NCBI RefSeq assembly: GCF_030812415.1
Contig: NZ_JAUSST010000002.1
Location: forward strand, 620,001-684,000
Origin: Paenibacillus harenae
GTDB lineage: Bacteria; Bacillota; Bacilli; Paenibacillales; Paenibacillaceae
Length of the DNA stretch: 64,000 bases
Direction of reading: 5' to 3'
Positions 1-8,609 of this stretch are shown here, in pieces. How positions within the stretch are numbered: the first letter of the stretch is position 1; each line of letters starts with the position of its first letter. The notes under the pieces were generated by a model, which did no database searches, was not told the DNA's origin, and worked only from the letters and a program-made list of their open reading frames with translations. A program made the translations under genes and the position numbers.

Positions 1-249
1 GGCGACCCGATTTACGTGATGGATCAGATTAGCGACGATCGCAACAAGGATGTATCGTGGATCGAGGAGATCGCGCTGCGAGAAGCGATGCACAAGCTGA
101 ACGACAGGGAAAAGATGATCTTGTCGATGCGTTTCTTCGAAGGCAAGACGCAGATGGAGGTTGCCGACGAGATAGGCATCTCGCAGGCGCAGGTATCGAG
201 GCTTGAAAAATCGGCGATTCAACAAATGCAGAAGCATGTTAAAACGTGA
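1..249 (+). CDS. sigG: RNA polymerase sporulation sigma factor SigG, C-terminal part (5' end outside window)
   Basis: Only the last 82 codons are in the window, open from base 1. They cover sigma region 4, with a helix-turn-helix around the residues GKTQMEVADEIGISQAQVSR, which contacts the -35 element. SigG is the late forespore sigma factor. The reading GDPIYVMDQISDD before region 4 is closer to SigG than SigF as I know these families. The following ylmC-H/divIVA genes are the usual neighbours of sigG in Bacillales. A strong hairpin with a T-run follows. The upstream part cannot be examined. Confidence 0.93.
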   Translation, partial: GDPIYVMDQISDDRNKDVSWIEEIALREAMHKLNDREKMILSMRFFEGKTQMEVADEIGISQAQVSRLEKSAIQQMQKHVKT

Positions 250-288
250 ATTGGCAACATAAATAACGAAATAAGTGGACGAAGTGAA

Positions 289-326
289 AGAGCCTGCCCG
301 AGATCATTCCCGCGGCAGGCTCTTTT
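289..326 (+). terminator. Rho-independent terminator after sigG
   Basis: A 10-bp perfect stem (AGAGCCTGCC / GGCAGGCTCT) with a 15-base loop is followed by T residues. It separates sigG from the ylm cluster. Confidence 0.9.
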
Positions 327-427
327 GCTCGTTTTTTTGCTCCTATAGGACATTTTGGGCATTTGGCTCATATAGTAATAAGAAGAAGGTTCGGACGACA
401 AATCCGATGGAAAAGTGGTGATTAGAA

Positions 428-709
428 GTGAAAATATCTGATTTTCAAACGAAGGACGTTATTAATATAGTGGATGGCAAAAAGCTCGGGCAAATATCGG
501 ATCTAGAGCTAGATTTGCGGCAAGGAAGGATCGATTCGATTGTCGTGCCGCAGTTTACGAAGTTTTTTGGCGTTTTCGGCGGGGGCGGAACGGAGGTTGT
601 GATCCCTTGGCGCAATATTGTAAAGATAGGAGCAGACGTTGTGCTTGTTCGAATGGACGATACGAAATCGCTGCGCGCGGAGGACGAAGATTTGCACGCT
701 CGCTCATAA
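428..709 (+). CDS. ylmC: PRC-barrel protein of the YlmC/YmxH family
   Basis: The 93-residue product is a small PRC-barrel-like protein, with motifs such as DVINIVDGKKLGQISDLELD near the N-terminus and a VIPWRNIVKIGADVVLV strand near the C-terminus. The family is linked to sporulation genes but its molecular role is not settled. The start is GTG with GGTG about 8 bases upstream. Its place between sigG and pgeF matches the Bacillus ylm order (ylmA is absent here). Confidence 0.9.
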   Translation: MKISDFQTKDVINIVDGKKLGQISDLELDLRQGRIDSIVVPQFTKFFGVFGGGGTEVVIPWRNIVKIGADVVLVRMDDTKSLRAEDEDLHARS

Positions 710-784
710 GGCTGTAAACTGTGCTTAAGCATCTTCGAATAATAATGAATTCAGGTATCTCTTGTTGACAGAGGTGACGTACAG

Positions 785-1636
785 ATGGACGTGTTTAAGG
801 AAGTTCACTCGGCGAAGGGACCTTCGCTTTTTTTGTTGTCCGAATGGGGAAAAGCTAACCCGGATTTGACGGCAGGCTTCACGGGCCGCAATGGCGGCGT
901 GAGCGGCGGGCAGTGGCGATCGCTTAACGTAGGGCTGCATGTCGGCGATGACGCAGCGGTTGTCGTAGCTAATCGGCAGCGGCTTGCGGACGCCATCGAT
1001 TGGCCGTTCGAAGCGTGGACTTGCGCGGAGCAAGTCCATGGCAACAAAGTGTACAAAGTGACTTCTGCCGATAAGGGCAAAGGCAAATTGTCGCTTGATG
1101 ACGTAATCCCTGATTGCGACGCGATTATGACGAATGAGCCTAACGTGCTGCTCACCTCGTTTTACGCCGATTGCGTGCCGCTTTATTTCTACGATCCGGA
1201 GCACGGGGCGGTTGCGCTCGCTCATGCCGGCTGGAGAGGGACGGTCCGGCGAATCGCCGAGGAGACGATCCGGGCGATGGAGAAGGCGTACGGCTCGAAG
1301 CCTGAAGCGCTTATGGCTGCGATTGGACCGGCTATCGACAGCTGCTGCTATGAGGTAGACGGCGTCGTGATTGAACAAGTGGAAAAGGTTATTGCATCTC
1401 TCGGCCTTAGCGCAGAAACGGCCGATATCGTGCTCCAGAAGAGCGATAACGGCAAAGCTCACATTAACTTGAAAGAAATAAACCGACAGATTATGATAAA
1501 AGCAGGAATTTTGCCGATCCATATCGAATTAACAAAGTGGTGCACGGGCTGCAGACGGGATTTATTTTTTTCCCATCGCATGGAGAACGGCTTAACCGGC
1601 CGGATGGCCAGTTGGATCGGCATTCGCGAAAGGTGA
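785..1636 (+). CDS. pgeF: Peptidoglycan editing factor PgeF (YlmD/YfiH, multicopper-oxidase-fold protein)
   Basis: A 283-residue cytoplasmic enzyme of the DUF152/laccase-like family. In characterised members it removes L-Ser wrongly put in place of L-Ala in UDP-MurNAc peptides. Visible family motifs are the N-terminal GFTGRNGGVS, the metal-binding segment TSFYADCVPLYFYDPEHG, then AHAGWRGTVRR, and IGPAIDSCCYEV. The ATG has GAGGTGA upstream. It is followed 5 bases later by the ylmE start, so the two are probably co-transcribed. Length is normal for the family. Confidence 0.95.
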   Translation: MDVFKEVHSAKGPSLFLLSEWGKANPDLTAGFTGRNGGVSGGQWRSLNVGLHVGDDAAVVVANRQRLADAIDWPFEAWTCAEQVHGNKVYKVTSADKGKGKLSLDDVIPDCDAIMTNEPNVLLTSFYADCVPLYFYDPEHGAVALAHAGWRGTVRRIAEETIRAMEKAYGSKPEALMAAIGPAIDSCCYEVDGVVIEQVEKVIASLGLSAETADIVLQKSDNGKAHINLKEINRQIMIKAGILPIHIELTKWCTGCRRDLFFSHRMENGLTGRMASWIGIRER

Positions 1637-1641
1637 GGCAT

Positions 1642-2367
1642 ATGAGTCATTTATCGGAACGAATGAAGGAAGTAGAGCTGCGAATCGAGCAGGCATGCCG
1701 CAGGGCAGAACGCAATAAGGAAGATATTAAAATTATTGCGGTGACGAAATACGTGTCCACGGAAACGACGCTTGCCGCCGTAAAGGCAGGCCTTGCGCAT
1801 CTTGGCGAGAATCGATGGCAAAATGCGCGCGACAAGTGGGAGGCGCTTGAGAGCGAGGCCGTGCAAGGCATCATTAACAGGCCGACCTGGCACTATATCG
1901 GATCGCTGCAGACGAACAAGGCGAAAGACGTCGTCGGAAAGTTTACATACATTCATTCGTTGGACAGGCTGTCGCTTGCGCAAGCGATCGACAAACAAGC
2001 CGCCCAGCTAGACATTATCGTACCTTGCTTCATTCAAGTGAACGTGTCGGGTGAAGATTCCAAGCACGGCTTAGAGCCGGATCGGCTATTCACCTTCGTT
2101 GAGGAGCTGGCGCAGTTCTCTTCCATTAAGCCAATCGGGCTAATGACGATGGCGCCTTACGAAGCCGAAGCTGAAGGGACAAGACCCGTATTCAGGGCTT
2201 TAAGGGAGCTCCGGGATGCGCTTGATGAACGCGCTCAAACGTCAAATTCGATCAATACGATTACGGAATTATCGATGGGCATGTCGAATGACTTCGAGGT
2301 GGCGATAGAAGAAGGAGCAACGTGGATTCGTTTAGGCACCGTATTAATAGGTAAAGAGGAGGAATGA
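1642..2367 (+). CDS. ylmE: YggS/YlmE family pyridoxal-phosphate homeostasis protein
   Basis: A 241-residue single-domain PLP-binding TIM-barrel protein, the PLPHP family, which affects vitamin B6 and amino-acid balance and has no known catalytic activity. The PLP lysine is K36 in IIAVTKYVS. Further family motifs are HLGENRWQNA, HYIGSLQTNKAKDVV, LSMGMSNDFEVAIEEGATWIR and the C-terminal LGTVLIG. I chose ATG 1642 because AGGTGAGG lies 4-11 bases upstream and the protein then starts like its homologues. An in-frame ATG at 1537 lies inside pgeF. Confidence 0.95.
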   Translation: MSHLSERMKEVELRIEQACRRAERNKEDIKIIAVTKYVSTETTLAAVKAGLAHLGENRWQNARDKWEALESEAVQGIINRPTWHYIGSLQTNKAKDVVGKFTYIHSLDRLSLAQAIDKQAAQLDIIVPCFIQVNVSGEDSKHGLEPDRLFTFVEELAQFSSIKPIGLMTMAPYEAEAEGTRPVFRALRELRDALDERAQTSNSINTITELSMGMSNDFEVAIEEGATWIRLGTVLIGKEEE

Positions 2368-2370
2368 GCA

Positions 2371-2820
2371 ATGAGCGTCATGAACCGGTTTATGAATTTT
2401 CTTGGCTTGCAGGAGGAAGAAGAAGTTGTAGAGCGTGAGAGAATACCGCAGGTGGATGAACAAGAACCTGAAACTTCGCCCTTCGAAACGCGTAAAAATA
2501 CGAAGAGCAATAACGTAGTCAGCATTCATTCGCAGAAAAATGTAAGAGTCGTGCTTAGCGAGCCGCGTTCCTATGACGAAGCGCAGGAAATTGCCGACCA
2601 TTTGCGTTCGCGTCGGGCCGTCATCGTTAATCTGCAGCGCGTTCGTACAGATCTGGCCGTACGCATTGTTGATTTCCTTAGCGGCACGGTGTACGCTTTA
2701 AGTGGCAACATCTCGAAGCTTGGGCCTAATATTTTTCTATGCACGCCGGAATCGGTCGAAATTCAAGGCGCTATAACGGAGATGTTGGCAGAGGAGAACG
2801 ATTACACTAAAATGAGGTGA
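2371..2820 (+). CDS. sepF: Cell division protein SepF
   Basis: A 149-residue protein that binds FtsZ and membrane and helps build the division septum. The N-terminal amphipathic helix ([10 protein letters not shown]) that anchors it to membrane is present, then an acidic linker, then the SepF core with [13 protein letters not shown] and [17 protein letters not shown]. It starts 3 bases after the ylmE stop, and its stop overlaps the ribosome-binding region of the next gene. Confidence 0.96.
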   Translation: MSVMNRFMNFLGLQEEEEVVERERIPQVDEQEPETSPFETRKNTKSNNVVSIHSQKNVRVVLSEPRSYDEAQEIADHLRSRRAVIVNLQRVRTDLAVRIVDFLSGTVYALSGNISKLGPNIFLCTPESVEIQGAITEMLAEENDYTKMR

Positions 2821-2828
2821 CCCCAAAG

Positions 2829-3107
2829 TTGTTTATGAGTCCTGCAGGTTTTATCGGAACGCTTATCAGCATATACAGCTTCCTGATTATCGGTTATGTG
2901 CTGTTGTCTTGGTTGCCAAACGCCCGTGAGAGCTTCATCGGCGTCTTCCTAGGCAAGATCGTCGAGCCTTACCTTGGTATTTTCAGAAGATTTATACCGC
3001 CAATCGGCGGTATGCTAGATATATCGCCAATCGTCGCGATCTTCGCCCTTCGTTTCATCGGGCTTGGTTTGACGGCTGTAGTCGATTTTATCTTCGGATT
3101 ATTTTAG
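2829..3107 (+). CDS. ylmG: YggT/YlmG family membrane protein
   Basis: About 92 residues with two hydrophobic segments, around residues 8-30 (FIGTLISIYSFLIIGYVLLS) and 65-90 (SPIVAIFALRFIGLGLTAVV). The family is a small membrane protein near sepF and is thought to help division or membrane assembly. A start at GTG 2817 is open in frame. TTG 2829 is preferred because AGGTGA at 2815-2820 then sits 8 bases upstream. ATG 2835 is a third option. Confidence 0.9.
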   Translation: MFMSPAGFIGTLISIYSFLIIGYVLLSWLPNARESFIGVFLGKIVEPYLGIFRRFIPPIGGMLDISPIVAIFALRFIGLGLTAVVDFIFGLF

Positions 3108-3124
3108 TAAGGGAATGACTTGTG

Positions 3125-3907
3125 ATGAAGCAAGCCATATATAATCATTTTCACCCCGACGAGAAAGCTTTCGTCGATCGGGCGATGGAATGGGTTGAGC
3201 GGTCCGCACAGCAGCATGAGCTGAAGCGGACCGATTTTTTGGACCCAAGACAAATGGAGATCGTTACGATGCTCGTTAACCGTAACGCGGACGTTGCTGT
3301 TCGGTTCGAAGGCGGGTATCCGGAAGCGGAACGCATGCGTGCCATAATCGGACCTGATTACCGGGATCTGGACAGCGAGCAAGCGGGCGTGGCCGTGCTG
3401 GCTGTCAATAGTCCAACCCAAGGACAGCTTGAGCTAGATCATGGCGATTACTTAGGCGCGTTGCTAGGGCTTGGCATTAAGCGCGACCGGATTGGCGATA
3501 TTCATGTGCATGATGACTTTAGTCATATTATTGTCACGGACGAGATTGCCGATTATTTAAATATACACTTGCGTCAAGTGCATCGTGTGAACGTGCTGAC
3601 CGATGTGCTTCCATTGTCCGAGCTGAGAACCGTTATTCCGAAGCTTGAAGAAATGAGCCTGTCCGTGGCTTCGATGAGACTGGACGGCATTGCAAGCGAT
3701 GTATACCGGATTAGCCGCTCCAAGATCGTCGATCCGATAAGGGCTGGAAGATGCAGGGTGAATTGGAAGGCGGAGGAGGACCCGTCGGAATCGCTAAAGC
3801 AAGGTGATGTCGTTTCTTTCAAGGGGCTAGGCAGGTTTAAAGTGCTTGAAGTCGACGGTGTGACAAAAAAGGGCAGAATTCGCGTTAAAATCGGCAAATT
3901 TATTTAA
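3125..3907 (+). CDS. ylmH: S4-domain RNA-binding protein YlmH (RqcP2-like)
   Basis: A 260-residue protein with an N-terminal unique domain and a C-terminal S4 RNA-binding domain, roughly residues 180-250 (SMRLDGIASDVYRISRSKIV ... GDVVSFKGLGRFKV). In B. subtilis the family is linked to ribosome-associated quality control and division. GTG 3122 directly precedes ATG 3125, and AAGGG is about 11 bases upstream. It lies between ylmG and divIVA as in Bacillus. Confidence 0.94.
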   Translation: MKQAIYNHFHPDEKAFVDRAMEWVERSAQQHELKRTDFLDPRQMEIVTMLVNRNADVAVRFEGGYPEAERMRAIIGPDYRDLDSEQAGVAVLAVNSPTQGQLELDHGDYLGALLGLGIKRDRIGDIHVHDDFSHIIVTDEIADYLNIHLRQVHRVNVLTDVLPLSELRTVIPKLEEMSLSVASMRLDGIASDVYRISRSKIVDPIRAGRCRVNWKAEEDPSESLKQGDVVSFKGLGRFKVLEVDGVTKKGRIRVKIGKFI

Positions 3908-4001
3908 CGGATTGCAGGAATTCAGTCGCCGCTGTCGAAAATGTTCTCAACAATGGTACAAGCCGGATGCCAGCAATACAATACCTTGAGGAGGTGCGCC
4001 A

Positions 4002-4499
4002 ATGCCGTTAACGCCATTGGACATACATAACAAAGAGTTTGGACGCAGATTACGCGGCTACGACGAGGATGAAGTAAATGAATTTCTCGATCAAGTCATC
4101 AAGGACTACGAATCGATCATTCGTGAAAATAAAGAGCTGCAAAATCAAATTCTGAATGTTCAAGAGAAGCTGAATCATTTTACGAACATTGAGGAAACGT
4201 TAAGCAAGACGATCATCGTAGCGCAGGAGGCTGCCGATGAGGTTCGCAACAACGCGAAGAAGGAAGCGCAGCTTATTATCAAGGAAGCGGAGAAGAACGC
4301 TGACCGCATTATTAACGAGTCGCTGTCCAAGTCGCGTAAAGTGTCTCTGGAAGTCGAAGAGCTTAAGAAGCAAGCATCGATCTACCGGGCGCGTTTCCGT
4401 ACGCTTGTGGAAGCGCAGCTCGAGCTTCTTGGCCAAGACGGCTGGGATACGCTGGACTCGCAGTCCAGACATGCGGAGATTGAACTGCAACGCGGGTAA
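4002..4499 (+). CDS. divIVA: Cell-pole/division protein DivIVA
   Basis: A 165-residue coiled-coil protein that senses negative membrane curvature at poles and septa. The conserved N-terminus is clear: PLTPLDIHNKEFGRRLRGYDEDEVNEFLD. It is followed by long heptad-rich helices rich in Glu, Lys and Ala to about residue 150. The start has GAGGAGG upstream (3989-3995). It is the last gene before the ileS T-box leader. Confidence 0.97.
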   Translation: MPLTPLDIHNKEFGRRLRGYDEDEVNEFLDQVIKDYESIIRENKELQNQILNVQEKLNHFTNIEETLSKTIIVAQEAADEVRNNAKKEAQLIIKEAEKNADRIINESLSKSRKVSLEVEELKKQASIYRARFRTLVEAQLELLGQDGWDTLDSQSRHAEIELQRG

Positions 4500-4559
4500 T
4501 GCAGCGAATAAATGGGCAGCGTACCATTTGACAATTGGCAGTCCGATACGCTATAACTA

Positions 4560-4900
4560 TTAGTAATTGTTAAGTTGTAACTTCGTTGACGAGAAGGAGT
4601 ACGCTTGTCAACCACTCCTCAGAGAGCCGGCGGCTGCTGAAAGTCCGGCGAGTGGTCCATGCGGAAAATCATCTCCGAGAAGCGATGCCGAAAGCTATAG
4701 TAAGCATCGACGGCTGTCCCCCGTTATAGGGAACGCGAATGATACGTTCGCGACTAAGGTGCCGCGTGATAAGCAGGGTCTATGATCTAGACCGCGCTAT
4801 ATTCGGCTTGTCCCGACTTCACGGGGCAAGAGCGGAACAAGGGTGGTAACGCGAGCAAGCCTCGTCCCTTTTTTACAGGGGACGGGGCTTTATTTTTTTT
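4560..4900 (+). promoter_or_regulatory. T-box leader of ileS (isoleucine tRNA-sensing riboswitch)
   Basis: This gene-free leader has the T-box consensus GGTGGTAACGCG at 4841-4852. It pairs with the tRNA acceptor end in the antiterminator. Stem I contains the AGTA element (GGAGTACGC) near 4597 and an AGAGAG segment at 4621. The triplet ATC at 4668-4670 or 4671-4673 is the candidate isoleucine specifier. The terminator is a 10-bp stem at 4859-4868 / 4879-4888 followed by eight T. Uncharged tRNA-Ile should promote ileS expression. Confidence 0.92.
4859..4898 (+). terminator. Conditional T-box terminator before ileS
   Basis: GCCTCGTCCC pairs with GGGACGGGGC (one G-T pair), followed by CTTTATTTTTTTT. 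It competes with the antiterminator that contains the T-box sequence just upstream. Confidence 0.85.
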
Positions 4901-4933
4901 ATGAAGAGTTTTGACTATGAGGGAGATGAAGCG

Positions 4934-7900
4934 ATGGAACGCGTAGATGTGAAGGAACGCGCCCGCAGCCGTGAGCTGCGCGTGCTGAACCAATGGAGAG
5001 AGAACGATACGTTCAAGCAATCGATTGCGAATCGTGAAGGAAAGCCGAATTTCGTATTTTATGAAGGACCGCCTACCGCGAACGGAGCGCCTCATATCGG
5101 TCACGTGCTGGGCCGCGTTATCAAAGACTTTATTTGCCGTTATAAGACGATGGCAGGTTATCGCGTTATTCGTAAAGCCGGCTGGGATACGCATGGCTTG
5201 CCGGTCGAGCTTGGCGTAGAGAAGCAACTGGGCATCTCCGGCAAGCAGGAAATCGAAAATTACGGCGTAGAGGAATTCGTCAAGAAATGCAAAGCGAGCG
5301 TATTCGAATACGAGAAGCAATGGCGCGAGCTGACGGAAGCAATCGCGTACTGGACGGATCTCGACAATCCATACATCACGCTGAAGAACGAGTATATCGA
5401 GAGCGTATGGCATATTCTCTCCAATATCCATGGCAAAGGGCTGCTTTACCGTGGACATCGCGTCAGCCCGTACTGCCCGGATTGCCAAACGACGTTAAGC
5501 TCGCATGAGGTAGCGCAAGGGTATGAGGATGTAAAGGACCTTAGCGCGACGGTGAAGTTCAAGCTGGAGTCGTCGGGCGAGTATGTGCTTGCATGGACGA
5601 CAACGCCGTGGACGCTGCCTGCGAACGTAGCGCTGGCCGTTAATCCGGAGCTGGACTATATCCGTGCGGCTAAGAACGGCGAAGTGTATATCGTAGCTCA
5701 AGCTTTGGCGGAGAAGGTTTTGAAAGAGGATTATGAGACGCTGTCGGTCGTAAAGGGCGCCGAGCTTGTAGGTCGGCGTTATTCGCCGCCATTCGGCTAT
5801 GTGCCTGTCGAGCGCGGCCATATCGTGATCGCAGGTGATTTCGTCAGTGATTCAAGCGGTACAGGCATCGTTCATATTGCGCCAGCGCATGGTGATGACG
5901 ACTACAAGGTATCGCGCGAGAACAACATCAGCATGCTGAGCGTCGTTGATCTTGCTGGCCGTTACGTTGCCGAGGTTACCGACTTCGCAGGCCGTTTCGT
6001 GAAGGATCCGGAGCTTGATATCGATATCGTGAAGTCGCTCAGCGAACGCGGCTTGCTCTATGGCAAGGAGCGTTACGAGCACAGCTATCCGTTCTGCTGG
6101 CGCTGCAAGACGCCGCTTATCTATTATGCGATGGAGAGCTGGTTCATTAAGACGACAGCGGTGAAGGATCAACTGATTGCGAACAACAATAGCGTCGACT
6201 GGTATCCGGGACATATCCGCGAAGGCCGCTTCGGCAAGTTCCTGGAGGATCTGGTGGACTGGAACATCAGCCGGAACCGTTATTGGGGAACGCCGCTTAA
6301 CGTATGGGTGTGCGAAGCAACGGGCAAGGAATACGCGCCGAGCAGCATCGCAGATCTCCGCGAGCGGGCCATAGATTTCGTTCCGGAAGATATTGAATTG
6401 CATAAGCCTTATGTCGATGAGATCAAGCTGAAGTCGCCATTCGCCGAAGGCGCAGTAATGACGCGCACGCCGGAAGTGATAGACGTCTGGTTCGACAGCG
6501 GCTCGATGCCGTTCGCGCAGCAGCATCATCCGTTCGAGAACGAGCAGCAGTTCGCCGACCAATACCCGGCGGACATCATCTGCGAGGGCATCGACCAGAC
6601 TCGCGGCTGGTTCTACAGCTTGATCGCGGTATCAACGCTGTATAACGGCAAAGCGCCTTACAAAGCGGTTATCTCGACGGGACATATTCTTGACGAGAAC
6701 GGCCAGAAGATGTCCAAGTCGAAAGGCAATGTTATCGACCCATGGGAGATCATCAACGAGTACGGCACGGACGCCTTCCGCTGGGCATTGCTTGCCGATA
6801 GCGCGCCTTGGAACAGCAAGCGCTTCTCCAAAGGCATCGTAGGCGAAGCGAAATCGAAGGTCATCGACACGATCGTCAACACGCATGCCTTCTATGCGCT
6901 GTATGCATCGATCGATGGTTTCGACCCTGCTGCGCATCCGGTTAACGTCTCTGCGAACAAGCTTGACCGCTGGGTATTGTCCCGCTTGAACAGCTTGGTT
7001 CGTACCGTAAATAAGGGTCTTGAAGTCAATGACTTCCTTAACCCTGCCAAATCGATCGAAACGTTCGTCGATGAGCTTAGCAACTGGTATATCCGCCGTT
7101 CGCGCGACCGATTCTGGGGCAGCGGCTTGTCTCAGGACAAAATAGCCGCTTACCAGACGCTTCAAAGCGTGCTGCTGACGTTGTCCCGCGTTATCGCGCC
7201 TTACGCGCCATTGCTCGCGGAAGACGTATACGGCAACCTCGGCGGCAGCGGCAGCGTCCACCTTGCCGACTATCCGCAAGCTGACGAATCCGCAATCGAC
7301 GAGACGCTCGAACGCGATATGGAGAGCGCGAAGCAGATCGTCGAGCTGGCGCGCAACGTTCGTAACGAGACTGGCATCAAGACGCGTCAGCCATTGTCGG
7401 AACTGATCGTTTCCCTTGACCGCGAGTTCGATGTAGCGGGCTACGAGGATATCGTGAAGGACGAAATCAACGTGAAGACGATAACGATCCAGAATACGGA
7501 CAGCGGCTTCGTCGACTTCGCATTCAAGCTGAATCTGAAGGTTGCCGGCAAGAAATTCGGCAAGCATGTCGGCCCCATCCAGGCATACTTGAAAGGATTG
7601 ACGGCAGAACAAACGAGAGCGACAGTCGGCGAAGGAAGTTTAGTCTTCACGAGCGCTGAAGGCGAGGCGCTGACGATTGCAGTGGATGAGCTTCTTGTGG
7701 AGAAACAAGCGAAGTCCGGTTTCGCCTCCGCATCGGGAGGCGGCATTACTGTCGCATTGAACACGGACATTACGCCTGAGCTGGAACAAGAGGGCTGGGT
7801 ACGCGAAGTAATCCGCGCCGTGCAGGATACCCGTAAGAAGCTTGATCTGCCGATCGAGAAGCGGATTGATCTCGTGCTTTCGGTTGACGGGGAGCTGTTG

Positions 7901-8032
7901 GTTGCGCTAACGGCATTCGATGATGTACTTCGCGACAATGTGCTGATCCAATCGGTTGCTTATGAAGAACTGGCGGAGATGGAACGCGTGACGCTTGGCG
8001 ACAAGAAGATTGGAATTTTCATTAAAGGTTAA
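4934..8032 (+). CDS. ileS: Isoleucine--tRNA ligase, long Thermus/IleS2-like type
   Basis: A class I aminoacyl-tRNA synthetase of 1032 residues. The HIGH motif is at residues 54-57 (PPTANGAPHIGH) and KMSKS at about 592. The editing domain lies between, and Cys pairs CPDC and CWRC could bind zinc. Its length and the stretch GWDTHGLPVELGVEKQLGI match the roughly 1030-residue type rather than the roughly 920-residue B. subtilis enzyme. ATG 4934 is chosen over ATG 4901 because GGGAGATGAAGCG lies just upstream and the protein then starts with MERVDVKERA. Controlled by the T-box leader. Confidence 0.96.
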   Translation: MERVDVKERARSRELRVLNQWRENDTFKQSIANREGKPNFVFYEGPPTANGAPHIGHVLGRVIKDFICRYKTMAGYRVIRKAGWDTHGLPVELGVEKQLGISGKQEIENYGVEEFVKKCKASVFEYEKQWRELTEAIAYWTDLDNPYITLKNEYIESVWHILSNIHGKGLLYRGHRVSPYCPDCQTTLSSHEVAQGYEDVKDLSATVKFKLESSGEYVLAWTTTPWTLPANVALAVNPELDYIRAAKNGEVYIVAQALAEKVLKEDYETLSVVKGAELVGRRYSPPFGYVPVERGHIVIAGDFVSDSSGTGIVHIAPAHGDDDYKVSRENNISMLSVVDLAGRYVAEVTDFAGRFVKDPELDIDIVKSLSERGLLYGKERYEHSYPFCWRCKTPLIYYAMESWFIKTTAVKDQLIANNNSVDWYPGHIREGRFGKFLEDLVDWNISRNRYWGTPLNVWVCEATGKEYAPSSIADLRERAIDFVPEDIELHKPYVDEIKLKSPFAEGAVMTRTPEVIDVWFDSGSMPFAQQHHPFENEQQFADQYPADIICEGIDQTRGWFYSLIAVSTLYNGKAPYKAVISTGHILDENGQKMSKSKGNVIDPWEIINEYGTDAFRWALLADSAPWNSKRFSKGIVGEAKSKVIDTIVNTHAFYALYASIDGFDPAAHPVNVSANKLDRWVLSRLNSLVRTVNKGLEVNDFLNPAKSIETFVDELSNWYIRRSRDRFWGSGLSQDKIAAYQTLQSVLLTLSRVIAPYAPLLAEDVYGNLGGSGSVHLADYPQADESAIDETLERDMESAKQIVELARNVRNETGIKTRQPLSELIVSLDREFDVAGYEDIVKDEINVKTITIQNTDSGFVDFAFKLNLKVAGKKFGKHVGPIQAYLKGLTAEQTRATVGEGSLVFTSAEGEALTIAVDELLVEKQAKSGFASASGGGITVALNTDITPELEQEGWVREVIRAVQDTRKKLDLPIEKRIDLVLSVDGELLVALTAFDDVLRDNVLIQSVAYEELAEMERVTLGDKKIGIFIKG

Positions 8033-8111
8033 GGTTATCCTATAGAGAAGTATGACAAGCGAAGAACGAGCGCCGCAGCACTGCGGCCGCTGCCCTCAAG
8101 CAGCAATGGAA

Positions 8112-8160
8112 GCCCGCTTGACCGCAGTAGTGGCTGCGGCCAAGCGGGCCTCGTTTTTTT
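8112..8160 (+). terminator. Rho-independent terminator after ileS
   Basis: A long stem (GCCCGCTTG ... CAAGCGGGC, with an inner CCGCAG/CTGCGG) is followed by TCGTTTTTTT. Confidence 0.92.
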
Positions 8161-8255
8161 GCGAAGATAATGCGTTAAATGGTTGTTATTGGTGTAAAAA
8201 TCCCTATGCAGCTTTTTTTAACCATCGCATTCGCTTGCCAAGGAGGAGACTTCTC

Positions 8256-8609
8256 ATGAAACCGACAAACGACGATATAGCCCAATCAACCGAGGCCGAG
8301 GACTTCGATGAAGTTCAATCGTCTTTAAGCAAACTTGATAAACGTCTGCAGCATATCGCATCGGAGATGGAGCGGACGCATATCGCAGAGTATGTCGATC
8401 TGCTGAACCGCCCGTTCTCGCTTATATGGCGCAATCTGCTCGCAGGTACGGCAAGAGGCGTCGGCATCGCGATCGGCTTTACTTTTTTTGCCGCAACGAT
8501 TCTTTATGTGCTTCGTATATTAGGAGCGCTTAACTTGCCGATTATCGGCGATTACATAGCGGACATCGTAAGAATTGTACAAATACAGCTTGAAGGAAAA
8601 ACCTATTGA
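8256..8609 (+). CDS. DUF5665 domain membrane protein
   Basis: A 117-residue protein. A helical N-terminal part (SSLSKLDKRLQHIASEMERT) is followed by AEYVDLLNRPFSLIWRNLLA, then a membrane segment around residues 75-95 (GVGIAIGFTFFAATILYVLR), then NLPIIGDYIADIVRIVQIQL. This arrangement is characteristic of DUF5665, whose function is unknown. ATG 8256 is preceded by AAGGAGGAGAC. The 3' end overlaps the convergent gene by 7 bases. Confidence 0.88.
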   Translation: MKPTNDDIAQSTEAEDFDEVQSSLSKLDKRLQHIASEMERTHIAEYVDLLNRPFSLIWRNLLAGTARGVGIAIGFTFFAATILYVLRILGALNLPIIGDYIADIVRIVQIQLEGKTY

